A stretch of DNA of 64,000 bases from Chryseobacterium tagetis (GCF_016735585.2 NZ_JAERSE020000003.1:558001-622000); one strand, 5' to 3'; shown: positions 17,190-26,579, numbered from the stretch's first letter. Numbers and translations: made by a program. Notes: generated by a model from the letters alone, not told the origin.

Positions 17190-17891
17190 ATGGATAGTAC
17201 AGTTTGGGCACTTTTACTGAGTGCTGTTTCAATAAGCTTTATACATACCGCTTCGGGTCCCGATCATTATTTACCTTTCATTGTGATTTCAAAATCAAAA
17301 AAATGGAGTGGTATGAAAACGGCGATTTTAACAGTCGTTTGCGGATTTGGACACGTTTTCAGTTCTTTAATTCTTGGCTTCATTGGCGTTTTTCTCGGTT
17401 GGCAATTGAATAAAATTTCGTGGTTTCAGGATTTGAGAGGCAATTTCTCAGGTTGGGCATTGTTGATTTTCGGAGGTGTTTATTTAATTTACGGAATCAT
17501 TCAGGCAGTTCGAAACAAACCTCACAAACATTTTGATGTGATGGGTGATGATGTTTACGTGTATGAGCACAATCACAGCGAAGTTGTAATGCCGCAAAAA
17601 AGAATAAAAGTAACACCGTTGGTACTGTTCATGATTTTTGTGATGGGACCGAGTGAACCGTTGATTCCGTTGCTGTTTTATTCGGGAGTAAAGCATTCTA
17701 TGTCAGAAATTGCTGTTTTGGTGACTTCATTTACGGTAACTACGGTTTTAACGATGCTCGGAATGGTCCTTTTAGGACGTTACGGATATTCAACATTATT
17801 CAACACCGAAAAACTGGAGCGGTATATGGGAATGGTAAGCGGTGCCGTTGTTACGGTTTGTGGTATCGGGATGGTATTCCTCGGCTGGTAA
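17190..17891 (+). CDS. UreH-type nickel permease (urease-linked membrane protein)
   Basis: A 233-residue membrane protein with about six helices. HTASGPDH near residue 20 resembles the nickel/cobalt transporter signature, and MGPSEPLIPLLFYSG is the second conserved block. A histidine-bearing loop (NKPHKHFDV and YEHNHSE) lies between helices and could bind metal. In other bacteria this family is encoded with urease genes and imports nickel. The position between ureD and a urea transporter supports that. Substrate choice between Ni and Co cannot be read from the sequence. Confidence 0.8.
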   Translation: MDSTVWALLLSAVSISFIHTASGPDHYLPFIVISKSKKWSGMKTAILTVVCGFGHVFSSLILGFIGVFLGWQLNKISWFQDLRGNFSGWALLIFGGVYLIYGIIQAVRNKPHKHFDVMGDDVYVYEHNHSEVVMPQKRIKVTPLVLFMIFVMGPSEPLIPLLFYSGVKHSMSEIAVLVTSFTVTTVLTMLGMVLLGRYGYSTLFNTEKLERYMGMVSGAVVTVCGIGMVFLGW

Positions 17892-17976
17892 AATCATAAA
17901 TGATAATTGATCAATGATAAAAGTGAACTTCAATCAATTATTGATAATCATTTATCAATTATAAAAAATAAATTCT
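17892..17976. repeat. AT-rich palindromic spacer
   Basis: The spacer between the nickel permease and urea transporter genes contains TTGATAA (17941-17947), TCAT, TTATCAA (17952-17958), and a second TGATAATTGATCAATGATAA tract. The repeated ATTGATAA/TTATCAAT words make several alternative hairpins. No function is assigned. Confidence 0.4.
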
Positions 17977-18870
17977 ATGGACAAATTTTTTCAAAAAATA
18001 CCTTTTATCGACAATGTTTTAAAAGGAGTCGGGCAAATCATGCTTCAGGAGAACCGATGGACGGGGCTTTTATTCATCATCGGAATCTTTTTGGGAAGTT
18101 GGCAGTGTGGAGTAGCCGTTATTCTTGCAACAGCGGCGGGAACTTTCACCGCAATGAAGCTGAAATATGACCAATCCGAAATCAATGCAGGATTATACGG
18201 TTTCAGTGCGGCTTTGGTTGGAGTTGCATTGGCATTTATCTTCCAGGCGACACCGCTTATTTGGGTACTGATTATTTTAGGTGGAGCATTGGCGAGTATT
18301 ATTCAGCATTTTTTTATTCAGAAGAAAATTCCGGTATTTACATTTCCTTTTATCATAATTGCATGGGTATTGGTATTTTTGCTGCACCAATTTACTCATA
18401 TTTTACCATCAGATCTTATCAGTGCTGAAGTGACTTCTACTAAATATGATGACTTTCTTACATGTACTAATGGTTTTGGAGAAGTGATTTTTCAGGGAGG
18501 TGTATTATGTGGATTGATTTTCTTTTTGGCAGTATTCATCAGCTCACCAATAGCGGCATTATACGGGCTTGTAGCATCTATTTTAGGTGCAGGTTTATCT
18601 CAATGGAACGGAGAACCTATTCAGGAAATCCACATGGGATTATTCGGTTTCAATGCGGTACTTTCTGCCATTGTATTTTCAGGTACGAAAAAAACAGACG
18701 GATTGTGGGTACTTATTGCAGTTGTTTTAACAATTATTATTGATGATTTTTTAATAGATAATAATTTACTGAGTGCTGTTGGAGGAGTATTTACATTTCC
18801 ATTCGTTGCCGGAACATGGATTACATTGCTTTTGAAAAAGTTTTTGATTAAAACAAATAATAATGCTTAA
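17977..18870 (+). CDS. Urea transporter (UT family)
   Basis: A 297-residue membrane protein with about ten helices and the internal twofold repeat of the UT family. The two signature loops are INAGLYGFSAALVGVAL near residue 70 and IHMGLFGFNAVLSAIVF near residue 220. These channels let urea pass down its gradient across the inner membrane. The gene follows the nickel permease by 85 nt and precedes a TonB receptor by 50 nt, so urea entry and use are encoded together. Confidence 0.92.
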   Translation: MDKFFQKIPFIDNVLKGVGQIMLQENRWTGLLFIIGIFLGSWQCGVAVILATAAGTFTAMKLKYDQSEINAGLYGFSAALVGVALAFIFQATPLIWVLIILGGALASIIQHFFIQKKIPVFTFPFIIIAWVLVFLLHQFTHILPSDLISAEVTSTKYDDFLTCTNGFGEVIFQGGVLCGLIFFLAVFISSPIAALYGLVASILGAGLSQWNGEPIQEIHMGLFGFNAVLSAIVFSGTKKTDGLWVLIAVVLTIIIDDFLIDNNLLSAVGGVFTFPFVAGTWITLLLKKFLIKTNNNA

Positions 18871-18920
18871 AGTTGATCGGTACACTTTACACTGAAAAAA
18901 TGTATGAAATTTAGAAAATA

Positions 18921-21173
18921 ATGAAGAGAACGAAGATTCTGGCAGCTTTTCTTGCTTTGACAATCGGAGGATTGATACAGGCACAGGAAGTGATTACAGA
19001 GAAAAAAATGGTCGTAAAAGATGTGGATGAAAAATATCCTATCAGAGATGTTTTGGTGAAGTATAATCATGGAGAAGACCATACGCATTCGGGAGAGAAC
19101 GGTTCTTTTGTGGTAGGAATAAAATCTTATCCCGACACCTTAACGATCAGCCACAACGGATATGATGAAGTAAAATTAATAGTAAACAGTGCTGAAGATA
19201 AAAACAATCTTGTCCTGTTACAGCATAAACCACAGCAAATTTCAGAGGTGGCAATTAGCCATAATTCATTTTTAACGGCAATTACAAAAGTTGATTTGAA
19301 TAAATTTCCGGTAAATTCCGCACAGGATTTATTGAGAAAAGTTCCGGGATTGTTTATTGCTCAACATGCAGGAGGCGGAAAAGCAGAACAACTTTTGTTA
19401 AGAGGTTTCGATGCCGACCACGGAACAGATGTCAGTGTAAATGTTGATGGAATGCCTGTAAACGTAGTTTCTCATGCACATGGGCAAGGATATTCCGATT
19501 TGCATTTCGTGATTCCTGAAACGGTAAATAATATCGATTTCGGAAAAGGTGCTTATTATATGGATCGCGGGGATTTCAATACGGCGGGTTATGTGGATTT
19601 CAAAACCTACGACCGACTGAATAACAGCATGGTAAAGCTAGAAGGAGGTTCTTTTAATTCAAAAAGGGTATTGGGAATGTTCAATATTCTGAATGATACT
19701 TCAGGAAGAAAAAATGCGTATCTGGCAGCCGAATACAATTATACAGACGGACCGTTTGACGTAAAACAGAACTTTAATCGTGTTAATATTTTCGGAAAGT
19801 ACAATCAGTGGATTACGGACAACGATTATTTTAATATCCAGTTCTCTACTTTCAATTCTTCATGGAATGCTTCGGGGCAAATCCCGGAACGTGCCGTGGA
19901 TGAAGGAATCATCAGCCGTTGGGGAAGTATAGATCCTACTGAAGGTGGAAAAACTTCCAGAACGAATCTTCAGATGAATTTTAAACATATTATTTCATCT
20001 TCTGAACAGATTGATGCGATGGCTTTTTATTCAAAATATAATTTCAATCTATATTCGGATTTTACTTTTTATTTAAAAGATAAAGACCACGGCGACGAAA
20101 TTCAGCAAACCGACGGTAGAAATATCTACGGAGCAGAGATCAAGTATACGAAGAATTTTTCCTTGGGAAATGGTACACTGGACTGGATTTCAGGAGTAGG
20201 TGTGAGAAATGATGATATTGGAACTTTGCAGTTAAATCATGTTTATCATAGGGATTTATTGCTTGATAGAATGTCTGATGTTAACGGAACGGAAACCAAT
20301 CTTCATGCGTATTCAGGACTGGTTTGGAAAACAGGAAAATGGACAATTAATCCTGCAGTGAGAGTTGATCATTTTATTTTTAATATGCACGATTTGCTGA
20401 ATCCTGATAATCTGCCTTCCGGACAATCAAAAGAAGCGACAAGACTAAGTCCGAAACTGAACTTTTCTTATACCCAAAATGACAACGTCATGTGGTTCTT
20501 AAAAACCGGAATGGGCTTCCATTCCAATGATATGAGAGTGGTTGTCACCAATAAAAACGAAAATACGCTTCCGTATTCTATCGGAGGAGATTTTGGAGTG
20601 AGATTGCATCCTTTAAAATCCCTGATTATCACTCCAACCGTTTGGTACATGTATCTACAACAGGAATTTGTGTATGTAGGAGATGATGCTGTGGTAGAGC
20701 CTTCCGGGAAATCAAGACGTTTTGGGGCAGATTTGGGAATCCGTTTTCAGCCGTTAGAAAACTTCTACCTAAATGCGGATATTAATTATTCTCACGCAAG
20801 ATTCATCGAAGAAGAAAAAGGACAGGATTACGTTCCATTATCTCCGATTGTGACGAGCACCGGTTCAGTAAACTGGGACTTTTATCACGGTTTTTCCCTT
20901 GGGTTGCAATACCGTTATCTGGGAGAAAGACCCGCTGTAGAAGACAATAGCATTAAAACGAAAGCTTATTTTGTTAATGATTTAATACTGTCTTATAATC
21001 GTCAGAAATGGGGTGCGAATATTCAGCTTAATAATCTTTTTAATGTAAAATGGAACGAAGCACAGTTTGCCACAGAAACCCAATTAAAAGGGGAGACAGA
21101 ACCTATTACTGATCTTACTTACACACCGGGAAGCCCGTTGGGAGTAAGAGTAGGAGTGTATTATAAGTTTTAG
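18921..21173 (+). CDS. TonB-dependent outer-membrane receptor of the urease locus
   Basis: A 750-residue receptor: signal peptide ending near IQAQ (residue 22), a carboxypeptidase-regulatory-like domain (about 25-100) with a histidine-rich loop NHGEDHTHSGE, a plug (DLLRKVPGLFIAQHAGGGKAE, LLLRGFDADHGTDVSVNVDG, then VVSHAHGQGYSDLHF), and a barrel ending in VGVYYKF. It takes up a ligand with energy from TonB. Position after urease, nickel permease and urea transporter genes, plus the histidines, suggests a nickel chelate. That ligand is an inference; the family also has members with other cargo. Confidence 0.85.
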   Translation: MKRTKILAAFLALTIGGLIQAQEVITEKKMVVKDVDEKYPIRDVLVKYNHGEDHTHSGENGSFVVGIKSYPDTLTISHNGYDEVKLIVNSAEDKNNLVLLQHKPQQISEVAISHNSFLTAITKVDLNKFPVNSAQDLLRKVPGLFIAQHAGGGKAEQLLLRGFDADHGTDVSVNVDGMPVNVVSHAHGQGYSDLHFVIPETVNNIDFGKGAYYMDRGDFNTAGYVDFKTYDRLNNSMVKLEGGSFNSKRVLGMFNILNDTSGRKNAYLAAEYNYTDGPFDVKQNFNRVNIFGKYNQWITDNDYFNIQFSTFNSSWNASGQIPERAVDEGIISRWGSIDPTEGGKTSRTNLQMNFKHIISSSEQIDAMAFYSKYNFNLYSDFTFYLKDKDHGDEIQQTDGRNIYGAEIKYTKNFSLGNGTLDWISGVGVRNDDIGTLQLNHVYHRDLLLDRMSDVNGTETNLHAYSGLVWKTGKWTINPAVRVDHFIFNMHDLLNPDNLPSGQSKEATRLSPKLNFSYTQNDNVMWFLKTGMGFHSNDMRVVVTNKNENTLPYSIGGDFGVRLHPLKSLIITPTVWYMYLQQEFVYVGDDAVVEPSGKSRRFGADLGIRFQPLENFYLNADINYSHARFIEEEKGQDYVPLSPIVTSTGSVNWDFYHGFSLGLQYRYLGERPAVEDNSIKTKAYFVNDLILSYNRQKWGANIQLNNLFNVKWNEAQFATETQLKGETEPITDLTYTPGSPLGVRVGVYYKF

Positions 21174-21199
21174 CATAAGACTTCGGAGGATTTGAAAAA

Positions 21200-21237
21200 G
21201 AGAATCTGTTCTTGCATTTCTGAATTTTCAGATTCTC
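21200..21237 (+). other. Inverted repeat between the TonB receptor and AraC genes
   Basis: GAGAATCTG (21200-21208) and CAGATTCTC (21229-21237) form a perfect 9-bp stem with a 20-nt loop, 51 nt before the AraC start. No T-run follows. It could be an operator or an mRNA hairpin that separates the two genes. Confidence 0.35.
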
Positions 21238-21288
21238 CGAGCTTTACCTAATATTTTTTATCTAACTTTAATAATTATAAGATCTGAT

Positions 21289-22170
21289 ATGGAAGTATTA
21301 TCCAATTTTCAGTACAAAAAGTTGTTCCTTCCCAATATCACGGAAAAAATATTGGCAAACAATGCAGATATACAGTTGTATCGGCTGGAGAACTATCTTA
21401 AAGGAATTCTGATGCCTGTGATTCCGTACCGTACGACCTTTAATTTCATTATTTTTGTTACCAACGGACATATCAAGCAATACCTTGAGAATGAGGAGTA
21501 TAATGCCGAAAAAGGAGGCGTTATTTTCATTAAGCAGGGAACAATTACTGCGACTTTGGAACTCTCAGATGATATTGAAGGATTCTTTTTGGCATATGAA
21601 AATAATGTTTTGTCTGAACAGGAACTTCCAAAACACAAAACCAGCATTTTTTTCATGACTCCTTTCCTGAAATTGGATAGTCTGACTTATGGCACAATTA
21701 CCCAGCTTCTTCCCATTTTGGAACAGGAATTATGGCTGAATAAACTGAACGTTAATGATGTAGTAGTTACAATGCTGCATTTGATTTTAATTAAAATGTT
21801 AAGCACAGATTCCGATTCACATCATAAATCCGCGACTCGTCCTATGGAACTATCGCTTCAGTTCAGGGATTTGTTATTTAAATATCATGTCTGCGAAAAG
21901 CGTGTTGCTTATTATGCTGATAAGCTTTCTGTTACGGAAAATTATCTTAATAAATGCGTGAAAAGCGTTACCCAGAAATCTCCAAAACAATGGATTAACG
22001 AAATTGATGTAAATTATAGCAAAGCTCTTCTACAGTCTAGTAAAGATATTGCAGAAATAGCTTATGAATTAAACTTCCATACACCTTCTCATTTTACACA
22101 ACTTTTCAAAAAAATTACCGGAATAACACCCAAGGAATATAGGTTGCAATTTGGAAAAGTGAGAGGTTGA
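21289..22170 (+). CDS. AraC-family transcriptional regulator of the urease/TonB locus
   Basis: A 293-residue protein with a cupin-like N-terminal sensor (YNAEKGGVIFIKQGTITATLE) and a C-terminal double helix-turn-helix. The second helix pair reads DIAEIAYELNFHTPSHFTQLFKK, followed by TGITPKEYR. It is the last gene of the collinear urease region. By position it may control the TonB receptor or the whole locus, but no operator is identified. The AraC gene at 61962 has the same architecture and is a paralogue in the broad sense. Confidence 0.85.
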   Translation: MEVLSNFQYKKLFLPNITEKILANNADIQLYRLENYLKGILMPVIPYRTTFNFIIFVTNGHIKQYLENEEYNAEKGGVIFIKQGTITATLELSDDIEGFFLAYENNVLSEQELPKHKTSIFFMTPFLKLDSLTYGTITQLLPILEQELWLNKLNVNDVVVTMLHLILIKMLSTDSDSHHKSATRPMELSLQFRDLLFKYHVCEKRVAYYADKLSVTENYLNKCVKSVTQKSPKQWINEIDVNYSKALLQSSKDIAEIAYELNFHTPSHFTQLFKKITGITPKEYRLQFGKVRG

Positions 22171-22547
22171 TGATATCTGAAGAATATACAAAATTTCGTG
22201 AAAAAGATCTTTTTATAATTATTTAAATCAATTAAATTCTTTTTTAACGAGTTTAATAGGTGCCAATTTGGTTGTTTATTATGGATAAATAATGACTTTT
22301 AGTAATGATATACTTAAATGTATCAAACAAATTTCAATAATGATTTTAGAGAAGAGAAGAATCATTATCATTTACAGTGTGTGATAATATTCTGAATTTA
22401 ATCTATTCTTACTACAGGTACATTAAATATGGCAAAAATATATTTTAATATACCTATAATCGATTTGGTTTATTATTATAGAACATTGAGATTTAAGACA
22501 TAATCTTTTATATATAGTATTATGCGAAAAAAAATATTCTAAGTAAA
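22171..22547. other. About 380-nt AT-rich intergenic region, nothing recognised
   Basis: Between the AraC stop and the tRNA terminator the sequence is very AT-rich, with many stops in all frames. I see only minor dyads (GATAC and GTATC near 22310), no promoter box, and no RNA that I recognise. Confidence 0.5.
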
Positions 22548-22581
22548 TAAAAATGGCGCCAACTGTCTTTAGTTGGCGCCA
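22548..22581 (-). terminator. Strong terminator of the tRNA-Arg gene
   Basis: TGGCGCCAACT (22554-22564), loop GTCTTT, AGTTGGCGCCA (22571-22581) is a perfect 11-bp stem. Read on the minus strand it is followed by TTTTTATTTA. It lies 12 nt beyond the tRNA 3' end. Confidence 0.85.
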
Positions 22582-22593
22582 CTTGGCTGTTTG

Positions 22594-22667
22594 TGAGCTC
22601 GACAGGATTCAAACCTGTAACCTTCTGAGCCGTAATCAGATGCGCTATTCAGTTGCGCCACGAGCCC
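22594..22667 (-). tRNA. tRNA-Arg (anticodon ACG)
   Basis: The minus strand folds into a full cloverleaf. The acceptor stem is GGGCTCG/CGAGCTC, the D arm GCGC-9 nt-GCGC, the anticodon stem TCTGA/TCAGA with loop TTACGGC (anticodon ACG), the variable loop AGGTT, and the T arm ACAGG-TTTGAAT-CCTGT. The discriminator is A and the CCA end is not encoded. The first anticodon base A would be deaminated to inosine so that CGU, CGC and CGA are read. A -7 box lies upstream at 22702-22695, and a strong terminator follows. Confidence 0.96.
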
Positions 22668-22694
22668 GTTGTAACCTTGTTGTTTAAAGGTTTG

Positions 22695-22702
22695 CAAATA
22701 TA
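22695..22702 (-). promoter_or_regulatory. TATATTTG -7 element of tRNA-Arg
   Basis: Read on the minus strand the box is TATATTTG, 27 nt before the tRNA 5' end. That leaves a short leader for RNase P to remove. It sits in the divergent gap with the binding-lipoprotein gene. Confidence 0.6.
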
Positions 22703-22726
22703 GCACTTTTTTCTTTTCTTTGAAAC

Positions 22727-23773
22727 ATGAAACCAAGAATTTTCCTAATATTTGCGATTTGTGCGCTAATCTCTTGTAAAAGAGAACCAAAAATTTCATC
22801 CTCACAATGGATATCCATTTCAGAATACGTAAAGTATAATGAAGATGGAGGTGTTTTAAAGCTAAAATCGGGTAATTTTACTTATAATTTTAAGAAAAGT
22901 CAGATTCCTTTTAAGAAAGTGATTTTATTGAATGCAAGTATGGCAGGATATATTGCTGAATTGGGAGCAGAAGATGTAATTATCGGAGTTTCCAGCCCGG
23001 AATACATTTTTTCTGAGAACATTCAGAAAAAAGTAAAAGAGGGAAGCATTCAAAATGTAGGAAATGAGCAGAAATATGATGTGGAAAAAATTATATCCTT
23101 AAAACCGGACGTGATCTTTACCAACCATGTTGCCAGTTTTGATAATACCTATGAGCTGTTGAAGAACAATGGAATTCAGGTGATTTTTCTGGATGATTAC
23201 AAAGAACAGAAACCACTGGAGAAAACTGCTTACATAAAGCTATTTGGAAAATTATTGGGAATGGATAAAAAAGCAGAAGCTGAATATGCGGAAATAGAGA
23301 AGAACTATAATGAACTCAAGCAATTGGCTTTTAATTCGAAAGAAAAACCTTTGGTTTTGGCTAATGAAATGTACGGCGATGTTTGGTATCTTCCGGGAGG
23401 AAAAACCTCTGTGGCAAATTATATTTCAGATGCGAATGCTCAATATATCCTTAAAGATAATAACGATGAAAAAGCTGTGACTATGAGCTTTGAACAAGTT
23501 TTTTCAACTGCTAAAGAAGTGAAATACTGGGTCAATGCAGGAAATCATATTTCGAAGAAAGAAATGCTCAATATGAATCCGTTTTACAGTAAACTGGATG
23601 TTTTCAATAAAGGTTACGTTTATGGAATTGCAGGTCGGGAAAAAGAAAAAGCCAACGATTTCTTTGAAAGCGGTATCGTAAGAGCAGATTGGGTATTGAA
23701 AGATTATATTAAAATTTTCCATCCGGAATTATTGCCCAATTATCAACTTACTTACATGAAAGAATTACAATAA
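22727..23773 (+). CDS. ABC-transporter substrate-binding lipoprotein (helical-backbone metal-chelate type)
   Basis: A 348-residue protein with a lipobox (CALISCKRE, C17). Two lobes are joined by a long helix, as in BtuF/FepB-type receptors, with ELGAEDVIIGVSSPEYI in lobe one and KPDVIFTNHVASFDNTYELL as the typical ligand-site region. Likely ligands are cobalamin, haem or a siderophore, but none can be chosen from sequence alone. No permease or ATPase gene is adjacent. It is transcribed away from tRNA-Arg. Confidence 0.85.
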   Translation: MKPRIFLIFAICALISCKREPKISSSQWISISEYVKYNEDGGVLKLKSGNFTYNFKKSQIPFKKVILLNASMAGYIAELGAEDVIIGVSSPEYIFSENIQKKVKEGSIQNVGNEQKYDVEKIISLKPDVIFTNHVASFDNTYELLKNNGIQVIFLDDYKEQKPLEKTAYIKLFGKLLGMDKKAEAEYAEIEKNYNELKQLAFNSKEKPLVLANEMYGDVWYLPGGKTSVANYISDANAQYILKDNNDEKAVTMSFEQVFSTAKEVKYWVNAGNHISKKEMLNMNPFYSKLDVFNKGYVYGIAGREKEKANDFFESGIVRADWVLKDYIKIFHPELLPNYQLTYMKELQ

Positions 23774-23788
23774 CTCGATAGATTTATT

Positions 23789-23796
23789 TATTTTTG
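23789..23796 (+). promoter_or_regulatory. TATTTTTG -7 element before mtgA
   Basis: The box matches TAnnTTTG and lies 19 nt before the mtgA ATG, so a short leader is expected. No clear -33 box. Confidence 0.5.
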
Positions 23797-23815
23797 TCTC
23801 TCTTTTTTAGAACTT

Positions 23816-24460
23816 ATGTGGAAAAAAATTAAACAGATTATTTTTATTATTCTTATCCTGAACGTTTTGTTTATTATTTGGGGACGATTTTTTAATCCAC
23901 CTATTACGATTACACAAATCGGAGGTCTTTTTGAATATGGAAAACTTCAGAGAGATTACATTTCTTATGATGAAATGGGAGACAAAGTAAAAAAAGCGGT
24001 CATTGCATCCGAAGATCAGAAGTTTTTTATGCACGATGGCTTTGATTATTCAGCTATTGAAAAAGCAATGGCACATAATGAAAAAGGGAAAAAAATAAGA
24101 GGAGGAAGCACAATTTCTCAGCAGACTGCAAAAAATATTTTTCTCTGGCAGGGAAGAAGCTGGTTCAGAAAAGGACTGGAAGCCGTTTATACTTTTATTA
24201 TTGAAAAAGCTTGGGGAAAAGATGTTATTTTGGCAAGATATCTTAATTCTATTGAAATGGGACAAGGTGTATTCGGAATAGAGGCCGCTTCAAAATATTA
24301 CTTCGGAAAATCATCAAAAGACCTTACAATCTCAGAAGCAGCATGGATTGCAGCTGTATTGCCGAATCCAAAAAAATATGATCCGAAAAACCCTTCCCCT
24401 TATTTGACCAAGAAGCACAACTGGATCATGAGACAGATGAGAAACGTAAGTCTGAAATAA
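23816..24460 (+). CDS. mtgA: Monofunctional biosynthetic peptidoglycan transglycosylase
   Basis: A 214-residue GT51 enzyme. One N-terminal membrane helix (IIFIILILNVLFIIWG) is followed by the catalytic motif ASEDQKFFMHDGFD with the general-base glutamate. RGGSTISQQTAKN, RYLNSIEMG and EAAWIAAVLPNPKKYDP are the other GT51 blocks. It polymerises lipid II into glycan strands on the periplasmic face and has no transpeptidase domain. It has its own promoter box and is 91 nt upstream of the Gcr-family gene. Confidence 0.93.
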   Translation: MWKKIKQIIFIILILNVLFIIWGRFFNPPITITQIGGLFEYGKLQRDYISYDEMGDKVKKAVIASEDQKFFMHDGFDYSAIEKAMAHNEKGKKIRGGSTISQQTAKNIFLWQGRSWFRKGLEAVYTFIIEKAWGKDVILARYLNSIEMGQGVFGIEAASKYYFGKSSKDLTISEAAWIAAVLPNPKKYDPKNPSPYLTKKHNWIMRQMRNVSLK

Positions 24461-24538
24461 TCGTCTTAAAATTAGGTTAAACTTAATATTTAAACATACG
24501 TATCCGCCAGAGTTTTTAAGAAGTTGAAACAAGTTTAG

Positions 24539-24546
24539 TATCTTTG
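24539..24546 (+). promoter_or_regulatory. TATCTTTG -7 element, near-leaderless
   Basis: The box ends 5 nt before the ATG at 24552, so the mRNA should begin at or very near the start codon. A TTG at 24524-24526 is too close for a standard -33 box. Confidence 0.5.
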
Positions 24547-24551
24547 TACTA

Positions 24552-26579
24552 ATGAAGCTTTTTAATTCCAGTACAAACTTTGAGTCTGTTCTTAAAAAAT
24601 ATTTTTCCTTTAAGAACGAAACCCTTTCTCTAGAACCCTTTGCAGACTTCTTAGAGAGTATAAAAAGGGCAGACTTTACAGACGTACTCAATTTTCTTAA
24701 AAGCAATCCTCAGCTAACGGAGCATTTTAAATATTATATTCATAGTATTTTTAAAAACAGACCTTTTAATTTATCGTTAACTGAAGCGAATATTTTATCA
24801 GAAAATTCCTTTTTTCCTGAACTTAAAAAACGAGTCTTAAATAAAATCCTTCCACCTGTAGAAAATGAAAATACAGTATGGTATATGATTGATAACGTTA
24901 GTTTAAGCCCTCATAAAGATCTTGAATTTTTTCAGAATCTTCCCGAAAATGAAGTGGATGAATTCTTAAAACTTCTTGAAGCTTCAGACTTTATTATCAA
25001 ACCCTTAGTCAAGAAAGAACTGATCTTTGCAATGAATATCCTTTCCTGGCGTGCAACAGGAATGGCAATGGAAGTTGAGGTCGTAAGAATGGCACCCGAA
25101 TACAGAAATTTTGATAATCCGTTTTTGGCTTTACAAAATGAATTGGAAGGACTTGCAGAAGAATTTGAAAATAATCCTGAACTACAACTTCATTCCAAAG
25201 ACAGCCGGTATAAGCAGATCAAAATCTATGTAGAGCAATGTTTGGAATTTGTAACAATTGCCTTTAAAAACTCTGCTAAATATGGGATTTCAGGGAAAAT
25301 AAATCAGTCTTTGCTGAAAATCCGTCAGCAGACCAACAGAATCTATGAAATTGTTCAGTTATTGGTTATTGATCAGGACGAAGACGTTTTTATCAATTCA
25401 AAACAGCTGGTATTTAATATTATAAGATATAAATCTCATAAAAATAATATTTCTGAGCTTGTAAACGACAGCACAAGGCTTATTTCTCACCTTATTACCA
25501 ATCATACAGCAGAAACAGGAAGTCACTACATCACTTCTTCCCGGAAAGAATATATGAAAATGTTCTATAAAGCCAGTGGAGGAGGGATCATTGTAGGTGC
25601 TTTATGTGTGCTGAAAATGCTTTACGGATACTTTCCCGGAAGTGATTTTTTCCATGCTTTCCTATACTCTATGAATTATGCAATGGGATTTGTCATGATT
25701 TATCTGATGGGGTTTACATTAGCAACAAAGCAGCCCGCAATGACGGCAGCAACAATGACCAAGGTACTTTCAGAAGAAGGAGGAGGAACAAGAAACAATA
25801 CAGAATTTGCTCACCTTGTTTCCCAACTGTTCAGAAGTCAGTTTATTGCTTTTGTAGGAAACGTTTTGCTTTCATTTCCGATTGCATTAATTATTATCTA
25901 TGGACTGGATGTTTTTACCTCCCAGAATATGGCGATAGACAGATCGGATAAATTATTGAAAGATCTCGATCCATTCAAGTCAAAAGCAATTTTACACGCG
26001 AGTATTGCCGGATTTTATCTTTTTATTTCAGGGATTATTTCAGGAAATATCGGGAACAATTCTGTCTTTTATCAGATTCCTGAACGTATTGCCAAAAACC
26101 TGTCCATCAGAAAACTCTTTGGAAAGAAATTTGCCAAAGGTCTTTCAAAATATTATGCTAAAAATTGGCCGGGAATCGTTTCTAATTTCTGGTTTGGGGT
26201 ATTTTTAGGCGCTACAGCTCCGGTTGGATTATTCTTAGGATTAGACTTAGATATTCGCCATATTACCTTTGCTGCCGGAAACTTTGCTTTAGGTCTTTAT
26301 GGAAAAGACTTTTCGGTAGATTCCTATACATTCTGGATTTCGTTTGTGACGGTTTTCCTGATCGGATTCTTTAATTTCTTAGTAAGCTTTACATTGTCAA
26401 TGTTTTTAGCATTCAGATCAAGAAAACTAAACTTTGGTCAGGTAAGTGAGATATATAAAGAAATCTTCAGATACTTTTTGAAAAATCCGCTGAGATTCTT
26501 TATTCCGTTACGTTCAAAATTAGATCAGAAAGCAGATGATTTAAGAAACAGTACGATTACAAAACCTGAAGATCATTAA
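24552..26579 (+). CDS. Gcr-family 'site-specific recombinase' membrane protein
   Basis: A 675-residue protein of the family annotated as gonococcal growth-related site-specific recombinase. The N-terminal 350 residues are soluble and helical. The C-terminal half has about six membrane helices, with conserved GFTLATKQPAMTAATMTK, a SQLFRSQFIAFVGNV block and SNFWFGVFLGATAPVG. No tyrosine- or serine-recombinase catalytic motif is visible, so the family name may mislead. The true function is unknown. Its 3' end overlaps the convergent DUF721 gene by 23 nt. Confidence 0.8.
   Translation: MKLFNSSTNFESVLKKYFSFKNETLSLEPFADFLESIKRADFTDVLNFLKSNPQLTEHFKYYIHSIFKNRPFNLSLTEANILSENSFFPELKKRVLNKILPPVENENTVWYMIDNVSLSPHKDLEFFQNLPENEVDEFLKLLEASDFIIKPLVKKELIFAMNILSWRATGMAMEVEVVRMAPEYRNFDNPFLALQNELEGLAEEFENNPELQLHSKDSRYKQIKIYVEQCLEFVTIAFKNSAKYGISGKINQSLLKIRQQTNRIYEIVQLLVIDQDEDVFINSKQLVFNIIRYKSHKNNISELVNDSTRLISHLITNHTAETGSHYITSSRKEYMKMFYKASGGGIIVGALCVLKMLYGYFPGSDFFHAFLYSMNYAMGFVMIYLMGFTLATKQPAMTAATMTKVLSEEGGGTRNNTEFAHLVSQLFRSQFIAFVGNVLLSFPIALIIIYGLDVFTSQNMAIDRSDKLLKDLDPFKSKAILHASIAGFYLFISGIISGNIGNNSVFYQIPERIAKNLSIRKLFGKKFAKGLSKYYAKNWPGIVSNFWFGVFLGATAPVGLFLGLDLDIRHITFAAGNFALGLYGKDFSVDSYTFWISFVTVFLIGFFNFLVSFTLSMFLAFRSRKLNFGQVSEIYKEIFRYFLKNPLRFFIPLRSKLDQKADDLRNSTITKPEDH

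Noticed and set aside
17892..17976. CRISPR or a real repeat array in the AT-rich spacer
   Set aside because: The words are short, unevenly spaced and palindromic, with no spacer structure or cas genes.
22569..22805. Minus-strand ORF covering the tRNA region
   Set aside because: It runs across the tRNA-Arg cloverleaf, its terminator and its promoter, and has no family match. It is an accidental reading frame.
24552..26579. A true site-specific recombinase with mobile-element link
   Set aside because: The name comes from a family label; there are no recombinase motifs, att sites or integrase neighbours, so a mobile element is not claimed.
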